A stretch of 42,133 bases of DNA from an uncultured Blautia sp. GTDB lineage: Bacteria > Bacillota > Clostridia > Lachnospirales > Lachnospiraceae. The DNA lies in NCBI GenBank assembly GCA_900539145.1, contig UQAX01000022.1:1-42133 (forward strand), written 5' to 3'. A model generated the notes under the pieces. That model was not told the DNA's origin, searched no databases, and worked only from the letters and a program-made list of their open reading frames with translations. The position numbers and the translations under genes were made by a program. Of this stretch, positions 15,403 to 23,359 are shown in pieces; within the stretch, counting starts at the first letter, position 1; each line of letters opens with the position of its first letter.

Positions 15403-16243
15403 GGAAAAAAAGCAGGATTTGTATGAAAAAATGAAAGAATATACAAAACAGGACATTTGTATTGCATTTTCAGGAGGTGTGGACAGCAGTCTTCTTTTAA
15501 TGGTGGCAAAAGAATGTATGCAGCAACAGGAAAAAGCAGGAAAAATTCATGCCGTAACGTTTCATACGGTTCTTCATCCGCCTTGCGATTTGGAAATTGC
15601 AAGCAGGGTAGCGAAAGAAGCAGATGCTGTACATAAAGTAGTTTTTGTGAATGAATTAGAACAGGAAGAAATTCGTTTTAATCCGGAAAACAGATGCTAT
15701 CTCTGCAAAAAAACTTTATTTCAAAAGCTAATGGAGTATGCCAAGGAGCAGGGGATTTCTATTATTATGGAAGGAACCAATGAGGATGATTTGCATGTAT
15801 ATCGTCCCGGATTAAGGGCAATTAAAGAGCTGGGTGTATTTAGTCCGCTGGCAGAAGCCGGCTTTACCAAGGCAGAAGTAAGAAAACTGGCCAAGGAGTT
15901 GGGGATTTCCGTAGCAAGCCGCCCCTCTACACCGTGTCTTGCCACAAGACTTCCTTACGGAACGGAAATTAAGACAGAAGTGTTAGAGAAGATTGCTTCG
16001 GGAGAGGAATATTTAAAAAAACAAGGTTTTTCCGTAGTGCGGATAAGGCTTCACGGAGAAATTTGCAGAATTGAAATTCCGAAGGCAGATTTTGGAAAGT
16101 TTATGGAAAAATCACAGGAAATCACAGAAGCTTTACAAAAAATGGGATTTCAATATATTACCTTGGATGTGCAGGGATTTCGAAGTGGAAGTATGGACGA
16201 ATTCAGAAATGAAAGTTGTCAAGAAAAAATACTTGACAGATAG
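15389..16243 (+). CDS. larE: LarE, ATP-dependent sulfur transferase for nickel-pincer cofactor
   Basis: LarE adenylates the cofactor precursor and adds sulfur to form the thiocarboxylates. The 284-aa protein has the PP-loop IAFSGGVDSS (residues 25-34) and EGTNEDDLHVYRPG, and ends its core with PSTPCLATRLPYG. Cysteines C103 and C106 (CYLC) together with C183 could form a three-Cys cluster site, as in [4Fe-4S]-type LarE, rather than using a single sacrificial Cys. The start at 15389 lies within larC. LarB and the end-user LarA racemase are absent from this window. The promoter for ylxM lies in its last codons. Confidence 0.88.
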   Translation: MKTYEEKKQDLYEKMKEYTKQDICIAFSGGVDSSLLLMVAKECMQQQEKAGKIHAVTFHTVLHPPCDLEIASRVAKEADAVHKVVFVNELEQEEIRFNPENRCYLCKKTLFQKLMEYAKEQGISIIMEGTNEDDLHVYRPGLRAIKELGVFSPLAEAGFTKAEVRKLAKELGISVASRPSTPCLATRLPYGTEIKTEVLEKIASGEEYLKKQGFSVVRIRLHGEICRIEIPKADFGKFMEKSQEITEALQKMGFQYITLDVQGFRSGSMDEFRNESCQEKILDR

Positions 16244-16261
16244 AAAAGTCTGTTGTATGAT
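16233..16261 (+). promoter_or_regulatory. Strong promoter for ylxM-ffh operon
   Basis: TTGACA (16233-16238), a 17-base spacer and TATGAT (16256-16261) make a near-consensus promoter. It lies in the larE 3' end. The expected transcription start, about 16268, is only some 10 bases before the chosen start codon of ylxM. Confidence 0.75.
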
Positions 16262-16277
16262 AAGCAAGGTGATGCGA

Positions 16278-16622
16278 ATGGAGAAATTTGTAGAGCAGAC
16301 TTTACTGTATGATTTTTATGGTGAACTGCTGACAGTTCATCAGAGAAGAATTTATGAAGATGTGGTCTTAAATGACTACTCGCTCAGTGAAGTAGCTGAC
16401 GACTTGGGAATTAGCCGTCAGGGAGTACATGATAACATCAAGCGCTGCAATAAGGCTTTGCAGGATTATGAGGCAAAGCTGCATTTGGTAGAAAAGTTTT
16501 TAAATATCAAAGAAAAAGTTCATCGTATTCACGAACTGAGTAAGAAATGTGAAAAGCTTAGCAAACAGGAATTAGTTTTCCAAGTGGAAAATATTTCTCA
16601 GGAAATTTTAGAGGAGTTATAA
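16278..16622 (+). CDS. ylxM: YlxM family SRP-associated protein
   Basis: This is a 114-aa helix-turn-helix protein of the YlxM/p13 family. Family members are encoded next to ffh and were shown in streptococci to bind SRP and stimulate its GTPase. Visible features are MEKFVEQTLLYDFYGELLT, then the HTH region YSLSEVADDLGISRQGVHDNI, then a helical C-terminus. ATG 16278 is preferred for its 6-base spacing to AAGGTG; 16272 is also in frame. It lies 3 bases before ffh. Confidence 0.93.
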   Translation: MEKFVEQTLLYDFYGELLTVHQRRIYEDVVLNDYSLSEVADDLGISRQGVHDNIKRCNKALQDYEAKLHLVEKFLNIKEKVHRIHELSKKCEKLSKQELVFQVENISQEILEEL

Positions 16623-16625
16623 CAG

Positions 16626-17972
16626 ATGGCATTTGAAAGCTTAACAGACAAATTACAGAATGTATTCAAAAACTTAAGAAAAAAAGGCCGTCTGACGGAA
16701 GCCGATGTAAAAGCTGCCTTAAAAGAAGTAAAAATGGCTTTATTGGAAGCCGATGTAAGCTTTAAGGTAGTAAAACAGTTTATGAAAGCGGTACAGGAAA
16801 GAGCCATCGGACAGGATGTAATGTCCGGTTTAAATCCGGGGCAGATGGTAATCAAAATCGTAAATGAAGAGCTTGTCAAGCTTATGGGAAGCGAGACAAC
16901 GGAGATTGCCTTAAAGTCAGGAAATGAAGTGACCGTTCTTATGATGGTAGGTCTTCAGGGAGCCGGTAAAACAACCACTACCGCAAAACTGGCAGGAAAG
17001 TTAAAATCCAAAGGCAAAAAGCCTCTTTTAGCAGCCTGTGACGTATACCGTCCGGCAGCCATTAAACAGCTTCAGGTAAACGGTGAAAAACAGGGCGTTG
17101 AGGTGTTTTCCATGGGCGACAAGAACAGCCCTGTGGATATTGCAAAAGCTGCTTACGAACATGCGAAAAATGAGAAGTACAATGTGCTGATTTTGGATAC
17201 AGCAGGTCGTCTTCATATTGATGAAGATATGATGGAGGAGTTGGAGAAAATCAAAGAAGCCATCACCGTAGACCAGACTTTGTTGGTCGTAGATGCCATG
17301 ACAGGTCAGGATGCCGTAAATGTTGCTGAGACATTCAATGAAAAAGTAGGAATTGACGGTGTGGTACTGACAAAGATGGACGGTGACACCCGAGGTGGTG
17401 CTGCTCTTTCCATAAAGGCAATCAGCGGAAAACCGATTTTATACGTTGGTATGGGCGAAAAGCTTTCTGATTTGGAGCAGTTTTATCCGGAACGTATGGC
17501 ATCCCGTATTTTGGGTATGGGAGACGTGATGAGCCTGATTGAAAAGGCACAGGCAAATCTGGATGAAGAAAAAGCGAAGGAAATGGAGCAGAAGTTCCGT
17601 AAAAATTCTTTTGGATTTGATGATTATCTGGAAAGTATGAACCAGATGAAAAATATGGGTGGTTTATCCAGTGTATTGAGTATGCTTCCAGGTGTAGGTT
17701 CTCAGATGAAAGATTTGGAAGGTATGGTTGATGAAAAGGATATGGCTCGTAAAGAAGCGATTATCTTGTCTATGACACCGAGAGAACGTTCTCATCCGGA
17801 AATCTTAAATCCATCAAGAAAATATCGTATTGCAAAAGGCGCAGGCGTAGATGTGTCGGAAGTCAACCGCATGGTAAAGCAGTTTGAACAAGCTAAGAAA
17901 ATGATGAAACAGATGCCCGGCTTAATGGGCGGAAAAGGTGGTAAAAGAGGAAAATTCAAACTTCCCTTTTAA
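16626..17972 (+). CDS. ffh: Signal recognition particle protein Ffh
   Basis: Ffh binds SRP RNA and nascent signal sequences and targets ribosomes to the membrane via FtsY. The 448-aa protein has the N domain (about 1-90), the G domain with GLQGAGKTTTTAKLAGKL, DTAGR and TKMDGD, and the Met-rich M domain from about 320 (FGFDDYLESMNQMKNMGG, MTPRERSHPEILN). The C-terminus is GKGGKRGKFKLPF. Length is normal. It is followed by rpsP after 42 bases. Confidence 0.98.
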   Translation: MAFESLTDKLQNVFKNLRKKGRLTEADVKAALKEVKMALLEADVSFKVVKQFMKAVQERAIGQDVMSGLNPGQMVIKIVNEELVKLMGSETTEIALKSGNEVTVLMMVGLQGAGKTTTTAKLAGKLKSKGKKPLLAACDVYRPAAIKQLQVNGEKQGVEVFSMGDKNSPVDIAKAAYEHAKNEKYNVLILDTAGRLHIDEDMMEELEKIKEAITVDQTLLVVDAMTGQDAVNVAETFNEKVGIDGVVLTKMDGDTRGGAALSIKAISGKPILYVGMGEKLSDLEQFYPERMASRILGMGDVMSLIEKAQANLDEEKAKEMEQKFRKNSFGFDDYLESMNQMKNMGGLSSVLSMLPGVGSQMKDLEGMVDEKDMARKEAIILSMTPRERSHPEILNPSRKYRIAKGAGVDVSEVNRMVKQFEQAKKMMKQMPGLMGGKGGKRGKFKLPF

Positions 17973-18014
17973 CATATATGAAAGATAATGAAAAAAACCA
18001 GGAGGTGAAATGAA

Positions 18015-18260
18015 ATGGCAGTAAAAATCAGATTAAGAAGAATGGGACAGAAAAAGGCTCCTTTTTATAGAATCGTTGTAGCAGATTCCAAATCTCCAAG
18101 AGATGGAAGATTTATCGCAGAAATCGGAACATACGATCCAACTCAGGAACCAAGCGTATATAAAGTAGATGAAGAAGCAGCTAAAAAATGGCTTGCAAAC
18201 GGTGCTCAGCCAACAGATGTTGTTGCTAAAATCTTTAAACTGGCTGGTATCGAAAAATAA
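18015..18260 (+). CDS. rpsP: 30S ribosomal protein S16
   Basis: The 81-aa protein has the S16 opening VKIRLRRMGQKKAPFYRIVV and the DSKSPRDGRFIAEIGTYDP block. It is a component of the small ribosomal subunit. A strong AGGAGGTGAAATGAA site precedes the ATG. It lies between ffh and khpA, the usual Firmicute order. Confidence 0.98.
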   Translation: MAVKIRLRRMGQKKAPFYRIVVADSKSPRDGRFIAEIGTYDPTQEPSVYKVDEEAAKKWLANGAQPTDVVAKIFKLAGIEK

Positions 18261-18277
18261 TCTGGGGGTGTCTTGTA

Positions 18278-18508
18278 ATGAAAGAATTAGTTGAAGTAAT
18301 TGCAAAATCTCTCGTAGATTGTCCTGATGAAGTCGTTGTGACGGAAACAGAAGATAATGAAGCGATTTTCCTTGAACTCAAGGTAGCGCCTTCCGATATG
18401 GGAAAAGTAATCGGACGTCAGGGACGTATTGCAAAGGCAATCCGAACTGTTGTAAAAGCAGCTTCTTCCAAGAGTGAAAAGAAAGTAGTCGTAGATATTT
18501 TACAGTAA
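18278..18508 (+). CDS. khpA: KH-domain RNA-binding protein KhpA
   Basis: This is a single type-II KH domain of 76 aa with the nucleic-acid loop VIGRQGRIAKAIR. KhpA pairs with KhpB (Jag) to bind RNA and affect cell-division and envelope genes in Firmicutes. KhpB is not in this window. GGGGGTGTC precedes the start. The gene ends directly in a terminator. Confidence 0.95.
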   Translation: MKELVEVIAKSLVDCPDEVVVTETEDNEAIFLELKVAPSDMGKVIGRQGRIAKAIRTVVKAASSKSEKKVVVDILQ

Positions 18509-18547
18509 GCAAGAGGTGAGCGCTATATGCGCCCCTTTTGCTTTTTT
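18509..18547 (+). terminator. Terminator after khpA
   Basis: GCAAGAGG...GCGC (from 18509) pairs with GCGCCCCTTTTGC (to 18541) with small interruptions, then a run of T residues. It ends the ffh-rpsP-khpA unit. Confidence 0.75.
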
Positions 18548-18548
18548 C

Positions 18549-18585
18549 TTTCATAGGAAATTGCGCAACAGCGCAATCTTTTTTA
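18549..18585 (+). repeat. Structured intergenic repeat element, collapsed copy
   Basis: The first 17 bases match 10172-10188 exactly and the last 21 match 10277-10297 exactly, with a one-base overlap at the junction. The 88-base interior of the long copy is missing. As in the long copy, it begins right after a terminator T-run. Confidence 0.7.
18560..18584 (+). terminator. Second terminator between khpA and rimM
   Basis: ATTGCGC (18560-18566), loop AACA, GCGCAAT (18571-18577), then CTTTTTT. This is a perfect short stem with a T-run, formed by the collapsed repeat. Two terminators in a row separate khpA from rimM. Confidence 0.75.
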
Positions 18586-18614
18586 CATAGAACTTTAATT
18601 AGGAGATATAACTG

Positions 18615-19121
18615 ATGGAAGATTTATTGCAGGTGGGTGTTATTACCACTACACATGGAATTCGAGGAGAAGTGAAGGTTTTTCCTACCACAGATGATGC
18701 ACATAGATTTGATTATTTAAAAAGCGTACTTTTAGATACGGGAAAAGAGCTGTGTGAGCTTGATATAGAAAGAGTAAAATATTTTAAGCAGTATGTTATT
18801 CTGAAATTTAAAGACGTAGATGATATCAACGATATTGAGCCGTATAAAGGAAAAAGTCTGTATGTAACAAGAGAATTTGCTGTTCCTTTAAAAGAGAATG
18901 AATATTATATTGCAGATTTAATCGGCATGGAGGTCTATCTGGAAGACGGAAAGTATTTTGGAACTTTAAAAGATGTCATGGAGACGGGAGCCAATGATGT
19001 TTATGTAGTTCATCTGGAAGAGGGAAAAGAAGTCTTAATTCCGGCGATTAAAGACTGTATTAAAGAAGTAGACGTAGAAAACGGAAAAATGGTTGTTCAT
19101 CTTTTGAAAGGCTTGTGCTAG
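18615..19121 (+). CDS. rimM: 16S rRNA processing protein RimM
   Basis: RimM helps mature the 30S head and binds S19. The 168-aa protein has the N-terminal barrel (VGVITTTHGIRGEVKVFPTTDD) and the C-terminal PRC-barrel (YYIADLIGMEV, GANDVYVV, VLIPAIKDCI). AATTAGGAG precedes the ATG. It lies 10 bases upstream of trmD, the conserved pair. Confidence 0.97.
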   Translation: MEDLLQVGVITTTHGIRGEVKVFPTTDDAHRFDYLKSVLLDTGKELCELDIERVKYFKQYVILKFKDVDDINDIEPYKGKSLYVTREFAVPLKENEYYIADLIGMEVYLEDGKYFGTLKDVMETGANDVYVVHLEEGKEVLIPAIKDCIKEVDVENGKMVVHLLKGLC

Positions 19122-19131
19122 GAGGGAGAAA

Positions 19132-20568
19132 ATGGATTTTCATGTACTTACACTGTTTCCTGAAATGGTAGAAAATACAGTTCAGACCAGCATTACGGGA
19201 AGAGCAGTGAAAAACGGAAAAATATCCCTTCATACAGTAAATATCAGAGATTTTGCAGATAGTAAACATTCTCGTGTAGATGATTACCCTTACGGGGGCG
19301 GCGCAGGAATGGTCATACAGGCAGAGCCTGTGTATCAGGCGTATCAGTCTGTAAAAAAACGGACTTCAAAGCCCAGATGTATTTATCTTACTCCGCAAGG
19401 GAAGGTTTTTAACCAGACTATGGCAGAGGAGTTTGCTCTGGAAGAAGAACTGGTTTTTCTCTGCGGTCATTATGAAGGTATTGATGAGAGAGTTTTAGAG
19501 GAAATCGTAACAGATTACGTTTCCATCGGTGATTATGTACTTACTGGAGGAGAGCTGGCTGCCTGCGTTATGATTGATGCAATTTCCAGATTTGTTCCGG
19601 GAGTTTTAAATAATGAAGAGTCTTCCCAGTTTGAGTCCATGCAGGATAATTTACTGGAATATCCTCACTATACCAGACCGGAGAGCTGGAGAGGAAAGAA
19701 TGTGCCTGCGGTATTGCTGACCGGAGACCATACAAAGATTGAAGCATGGCGTTTAGAGGAGTCCTATAAGAGAACAAAGGAAAGACGTCCTGATTTAAGA
19801 GCGAAGAACCGTCCTGTGACAGCCGCTTATTTCAGTCCCACAGGAGGAACAAAAAAAGCAGCAGAGCTGTTGGCTTGCTGTTTGACACAAAATCCGCAAT
19901 ATTTGGATTTGACAAGAAGAAAGCTTCGCCGTGAGAAAAAGGTATTTTCAGCACAAGAGCTTCTCATTGCAGCAGCGCCTGTTTATGGCGGACAGCTTCC
20001 GTCCTTGGATGACAAGCTGTTTTCAAATTTAAAGGGAAATCAAACACCTTGTGTCATCATGGCTGCTTATGGAAACAGGCATTATGACGACACACTCTCT
20101 CAGATGAAAAAAATTCTGGAGGAAAGAGGGTTTGTGTGTATTGGAGCCATTGCCCCGATTATTCCCCACATTTATTCGGATAAATTAGGCGCCGGCAGAC
20201 CAAACGAGCAGGATGAGGCAATTTTCAAGAAGTTTGCGGTACTGATAAAAAAACGCATAGAAGAAGGGGAAGAACATGGTTTTGTTTCTGTTCAAGTTCC
20301 CGGAAATCCTATGCCGGATAAAAAAGAAATGAAGCCTGTGCCAAAAACTTTTAACAAAGAAAAATGTACAGGCTGTCAGGTATGTGTGCAAAAATGTCCT
20401 GTGTATGCCATTTCCAAGGATACGCTGGAAATTGACGAAAGGAAATGTATTTCCTGTATGCGATGCGCTTTACTGTGTAAAAAGGGAGCAAGAGCTTATG
20501 ACGCATCTGCGGTAAAAGCTCATTTAGAAGAAAAATTTCTGACACCGAGAGAGGTGGAATTTTTCTAA
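19132..20568 (+). CDS. trmD: TrmD tRNA m1G37 methyltransferase fused to EFR1-like flavodoxin/ferredoxin
   Basis: The 478-aa protein has two unrelated parts in one open frame. Residues 1-222 are TrmD, a SAM-dependent knotted methyltransferase that makes m1G37 in tRNA: DYPYGGGAGMV, CGHYEGIDERV, VSIGDYVLTGGELA, ESMQDNLLEYPHYTRPESW and RRPDL. The usual last 15-20 residues of TrmD are replaced. From about residue 229 comes a flavodoxin-like domain (AAYFSPTGGTKKA, APVYGGQLPSL). It is followed by two 4Fe-4S motifs starting at C412 (CTGCQVCVQKCP) and C439 (CISCMRCALLC), as in EFR1 proteins. No ribosome binding site or ATG supports separate translation of the second part. What the redox part does for tRNA methylation is unknown. 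Confidence 0.9.
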   Translation: MDFHVLTLFPEMVENTVQTSITGRAVKNGKISLHTVNIRDFADSKHSRVDDYPYGGGAGMVIQAEPVYQAYQSVKKRTSKPRCIYLTPQGKVFNQTMAEEFALEEELVFLCGHYEGIDERVLEEIVTDYVSIGDYVLTGGELAACVMIDAISRFVPGVLNNEESSQFESMQDNLLEYPHYTRPESWRGKNVPAVLLTGDHTKIEAWRLEESYKRTKERRPDLRAKNRPVTAAYFSPTGGTKKAAELLACCLTQNPQYLDLTRRKLRREKKVFSAQELLIAAAPVYGGQLPSLDDKLFSNLKGNQTPCVIMAAYGNRHYDDTLSQMKKILEERGFVCIGAIAPIIPHIYSDKLGAGRPNEQDEAIFKKFAVLIKKRIEEGEEHGFVSVQVPGNPMPDKKEMKPVPKTFNKEKCTGCQVCVQKCPVYAISKDTLEIDERKCISCMRCALLCKKGARAYDASAVKAHLEEKFLTPREVEFF

Positions 20569-20594
20569 TCTGTTTAAAAATCAAGGGAAAATAC

Positions 20595-20623
20595 TTGACA
20601 AGGATATGGGGAGATAGTATAAT
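20595..20623 (+). promoter_or_regulatory. Promoter for rplS
   Basis: TTGACA (20595-20600), 17-base spacer, TATAAT (20618-20623): a full consensus sigma-A promoter. The expected start is near 20630, giving a leader of about 70 bases. Confidence 0.88.
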
Positions 20624-20629
20624 TACCCA

Positions 20630-20698
20630 TGTTGTAAAAAGAGATGGTCCTCTGTTGCTGATTGCATTAAGAACGTCCGAATTTAAAGGAGAAAAATC
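20630..20698 (+). ncRNA. Probable L19 leader RNA
   Basis: The short leader between the promoter and rplS has a small AGAG/CTCT hairpin around GATGGTC and several GTTG/CATT strings. L19 leaders are known autoregulatory RNAs in Firmicutes. The position fits, but no covariance check was possible here. Confidence 0.45.
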
Positions 20699-21046
20699 AT
20701 GAACGAAATTATTAAAAACATTGAAGCTGCTCAGATGAAAGCAGAAGCACCGGAATTCAACGTAGGAGATACTGTAAGAGTTCACGGTAAAATCAAAGAA
20801 GGTAACCGTGAAAGAATTCAGGTTTTCGAAGGTGTTGTATTAAAGAAACAGGGTGGAAGCAACCGTGAAACATTCACAGTTAGAAAAAATTCTAACGGAA
20901 TTGGTGTTGAAAAAACATGGCCATTACACTCCCCTAACGTAGAAAAAGTAGAAGTTATCAGACGCGGTAAAGTAAGACGTGCTAAACTGAACTACTTAAG
21001 ACAGCGTGTAGGTAAAGCAGCGAAAGTAAAAGAGTTAGTAAAATAA
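20699..21046 (+). CDS. rplS: 50S ribosomal protein L19
   Basis: The 115-aa protein has the L19 signatures GDTVRVHGKIKEGNRERIQV, FEGVVLKK, GVEKTWPLHSPNVEKVEVI and KVRRAKLNYLR. It sits at the 30S-50S interface. AAAGGAG precedes the ATG. Codon use is strongly biased (GGT, CGT, AAC), as expected for high expression. Confidence 0.98.
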   Translation: MNEIIKNIEAAQMKAEAPEFNVGDTVRVHGKIKEGNRERIQVFEGVVLKKQGGSNRETFTVRKNSNGIGVEKTWPLHSPNVEKVEVIRRGKVRRAKLNYLRQRVGKAAKVKELVK

Positions 21047-21056
21047 TAACGGAAAC

Positions 21057-21094
21057 ATGACAGGGACACATACTTTGGTATATGTCCCTGTTTC
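21057..21094 (+). terminator. Terminator after rplS
   Basis: ACAGGGACACATAC (21060-21073) pairs with GTATATGTCCCTGT (21078-21091) with one mismatch and a TTTG loop, then TTTC. It is a strong hairpin with a modest T-run. Confidence 0.85.
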
Positions 21095-21124
21095 TTCAAT
21101 ACGAGTAATTTAGGTGAAAATAGA

Positions 21125-21724
21125 ATGAAAAAGAAGAAAAGCAGAAAAAAGAGAGAACAGCAAAGGGAAATGGCGCTGGAGTTTATTAAAAGCAAACGAG
21201 GCAGAACGGTTTTTGGCTGGGTGTTTCAGGTAGCGGTGGTGCTGGCTGTTGCAGCGGTAGTGGCCATTTTCTTTTTTCAAAGTATTCGTATGCAGGAAAG
21301 CAGTATGGAGCCTACCTTGCAGACGGGAGAAACCTTTTTTATAAATAAACTGGCGTATAAATTGAAGGGACCGAAAAGGGGAGATATGATTGCCTTTACC
21401 AAGGATGGCAAAGACGATGCAGCAATTCATATTAAACGAGTAATCGGACTTCCCGGTGAGACAATCCAAATCAAGGACGGAGAAGTTTATATTGACGGGA
21501 AGAAATATAAAGAAGAAATAAAGGTAGATAAAATGACAAATCCTGGTCTGGCAGACGAAGGGATTACCTTGAAAAATGACGAATATTTTGTATTGGGTGA
21601 CAATCGAAATAACAGTGAGGACAGCCGCTTCGCAGAGGTAAAAAAGGTGAAGAAGAAATATATTGAAGGAAAGCTGTGGCTTCGAATTGCACCGGCAAAT
21701 AAAATCGGATTTGTAAAACATTAG
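21125..21724 (+). CDS. lepB: Type I signal peptidase
   Basis: LepB removes signal peptides from exported proteins at the membrane. The 199-aa protein has a basic N-terminus, one membrane helix (about residues 37-56), the catalytic Ser box SSMEPT with S60, Lys at K104 in KRVIGLPGE, and the box E motif VLGDNRNNSEDSR. Length and order of boxes are normal. ATTTAGGTGAAAA precedes the ATG. It starts the lepB-rbgA-rnhB-yraN run. Confidence 0.97.
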   Translation: MKKKKSRKKREQQREMALEFIKSKRGRTVFGWVFQVAVVLAVAAVVAIFFFQSIRMQESSMEPTLQTGETFFINKLAYKLKGPKRGDMIAFTKDGKDDAAIHIKRVIGLPGETIQIKDGEVYIDGKKYKEEIKVDKMTNPGLADEGITLKNDEYFVLGDNRNNSEDSRFAEVKKVKKKYIEGKLWLRIAPANKIGFVKH

Positions 21725-21741
21725 ACAAAAGGAGAAAAAGC

Positions 21742-22587
21742 ATGAATTATCAATGGTATCCGGGACACATGACAAAAGCAAAACGTATGATGCAGGAAAA
21801 TATTAAGCTCATAGACCTGATTATTGAGGTGGTGGATGCAAGAATTCCTTTTTCCAGCCGAAATCCGGATATAGATGAATTAGGAAAAAATAAAGCAAGA
21901 TTGATTTTATTGAATAAATCAGATTTGGCAGATGAGCGTGAAAATGAGAAATGGGCAGAATACTTTAAAGGTAAAGGCTATTATGTAGTAAAGCTGAATG
22001 CAAAAAGCGGCGCAGGGATAAAAGGTGTTCTTCCTGTTGTCATGGAGTCCTGTAAGGAAAAGCTTGAGAGAGACAGAAAACGAGGAATTATCAACAGACC
22101 AATCAGAGCAATGGTAGTGGGAATTCCAAATGTAGGAAAATCTACCTTTATCAATGCTTTTGCCGGAAAAGCCTGTACAAAAACTGGAAATAAACCGGGT
22201 GTGACAAAAGGAAAACAGTGGATACGCATTAACAAAAATGTAGAGCTTTTGGACACACCGGGAATTTTGTGGCCGAAATTCGAAGACCAGAGCGTAGGGG
22301 CAAAGCTTGCTATGGTAGGCTCTATTAAAGATGAAATTTTAAATTTGGAAGAATTATCTCTGGAATTGCTCAAATATCTTCACGAGTCTTATGAAGGTGT
22401 TTTGGCAAAGCGATATGACCTTGAGGAAAGTGAAAATGCACTTTCTATGCTGGAACAGGTGGCAGAAAACAGAAAGTGTATACAGAAAGGGAATGAGTTG
22501 GATTATTTAAAAGCAGCGAATATTCTGTTAGAAGAATTTAGAAACGGAAAAATCGGAAAAATTACCTTGGAAAAGCCGGAGGCTTAA
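21742..22587 (+). CDS. rbgA: Ribosome biogenesis GTPase RbgA (YlqF)
   Basis: RbgA is a circularly permuted GTPase needed for late 50S assembly. In the 281-aa protein the G4 motif NKSD comes before the P-loop GIPNVGKS and the G3 DTPG, which is diagnostic of the permutation. The N-terminus YQWYPGHMTKAKRMM is typical of the family. AAAAGGAGAAAAA lies upstream. The stop is one base before rnhB. Confidence 0.96.
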   Translation: MNYQWYPGHMTKAKRMMQENIKLIDLIIEVVDARIPFSSRNPDIDELGKNKARLILLNKSDLADERENEKWAEYFKGKGYYVVKLNAKSGAGIKGVLPVVMESCKEKLERDRKRGIINRPIRAMVVGIPNVGKSTFINAFAGKACTKTGNKPGVTKGKQWIRINKNVELLDTPGILWPKFEDQSVGAKLAMVGSIKDEILNLEELSLELLKYLHESYEGVLAKRYDLEESENALSMLEQVAENRKCIQKGNELDYLKAANILLEEFRNGKIGKITLEKPEA

Positions 22588-22588
22588 A

Positions 22589-23359
22589 ATGGAAAGTATT
22601 CAGGAGATAAAAGAAAGATTTAAGAACACACAGGTACAGGAATTACCGGCGCTGTGCGAAGCTTATAAAGCAGATGAACGAAAAGGCGTACAAAAGCTTG
22701 TAGAACAGGGACAGAAGCGTATACAGGCTTTGGAAAAGGAAAAAGAACGCCTGAAACAAATGCGGGAATTTGAGCGTAAATATGAGCATCTGGGTTATGT
22801 TTGCGGAATAGATGAGGTGGGACGAGGCCCTTTTGCAGGTCCGGTAGTAGCAGGAGCCGTGATTTTGCCGCCGGATTGTGAGATTTTATATGTAAACGAC
22901 TCAAAACAGCTTTCTGAAAAAATGCGAGAGCAGCTTTATGACGAAATTATGGAAAAAGCGGTTTCCGTGGCAGTAGGATATGCCAGTCCCCAGAGGATTG
23001 ATGAAATCAACATTTTACAGGCAACCTATGAAGCAATGCGAGAAGCAATTTTAAAGCTTGAGATAACGCCTCAGATTTTATTAAATGATGCGGTTACCAT
23101 TCCTCAGGTCACCATTCCTCAAGTGCCGATTATTAAAGGAGATGCCAAAAGCATATCCATAGCTGCGGCAAGTATTGTGGCAAAGGTTACCAGAGACCGC
23201 CTGATGCGGGAATATGATAAAATTATGCCGGAATATTGTTTTGCCTCAAACAAAGGATATGGTTCAAAGGAACATATCGAAGCTATTAAAAAGTATGGTC
23301 CGACTCCCATACATAGAAGGAGCTTTATTCATAATGTGACAGGGGAAAATCATGAATGA
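22589..23359 (+). CDS. rnhB: Ribonuclease HII
   Basis: RNase HII cuts RNA embedded in DNA duplexes. The 256-aa protein has an N-terminal helical extension of about 70 residues, as in Bacillus-type enzymes. The active-site start is CGIDEVGRGPFAGPVV with D75 and E76; LNDAVTIP and SIAAASIVAKVTRD follow. A tandem VTIPQ pair (about residues 171-180) is a minor local duplication. It overlaps yraN by 8 bases. Confidence 0.96.
   Translation: MESIQEIKERFKNTQVQELPALCEAYKADERKGVQKLVEQGQKRIQALEKEKERLKQMREFERKYEHLGYVCGIDEVGRGPFAGPVVAGAVILPPDCEILYVNDSKQLSEKMREQLYDEIMEKAVSVAVGYASPQRIDEINILQATYEAMREAILKLEITPQILLNDAVTIPQVTIPQVPIIKGDAKSISIAAASIVAKVTRDRLMREYDKIMPEYCFASNKGYGSKEHIEAIKKYGPTPIHRRSFIHNVTGENHE

Noticed and set aside
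23094..23130. Tandem duplication VTIPQ-VTIPQ in rnhB as a possible disruption
   Set aside because: The frame is kept and the region is a variable loop between LNDA and KGDAKS, so function should be unaffected.
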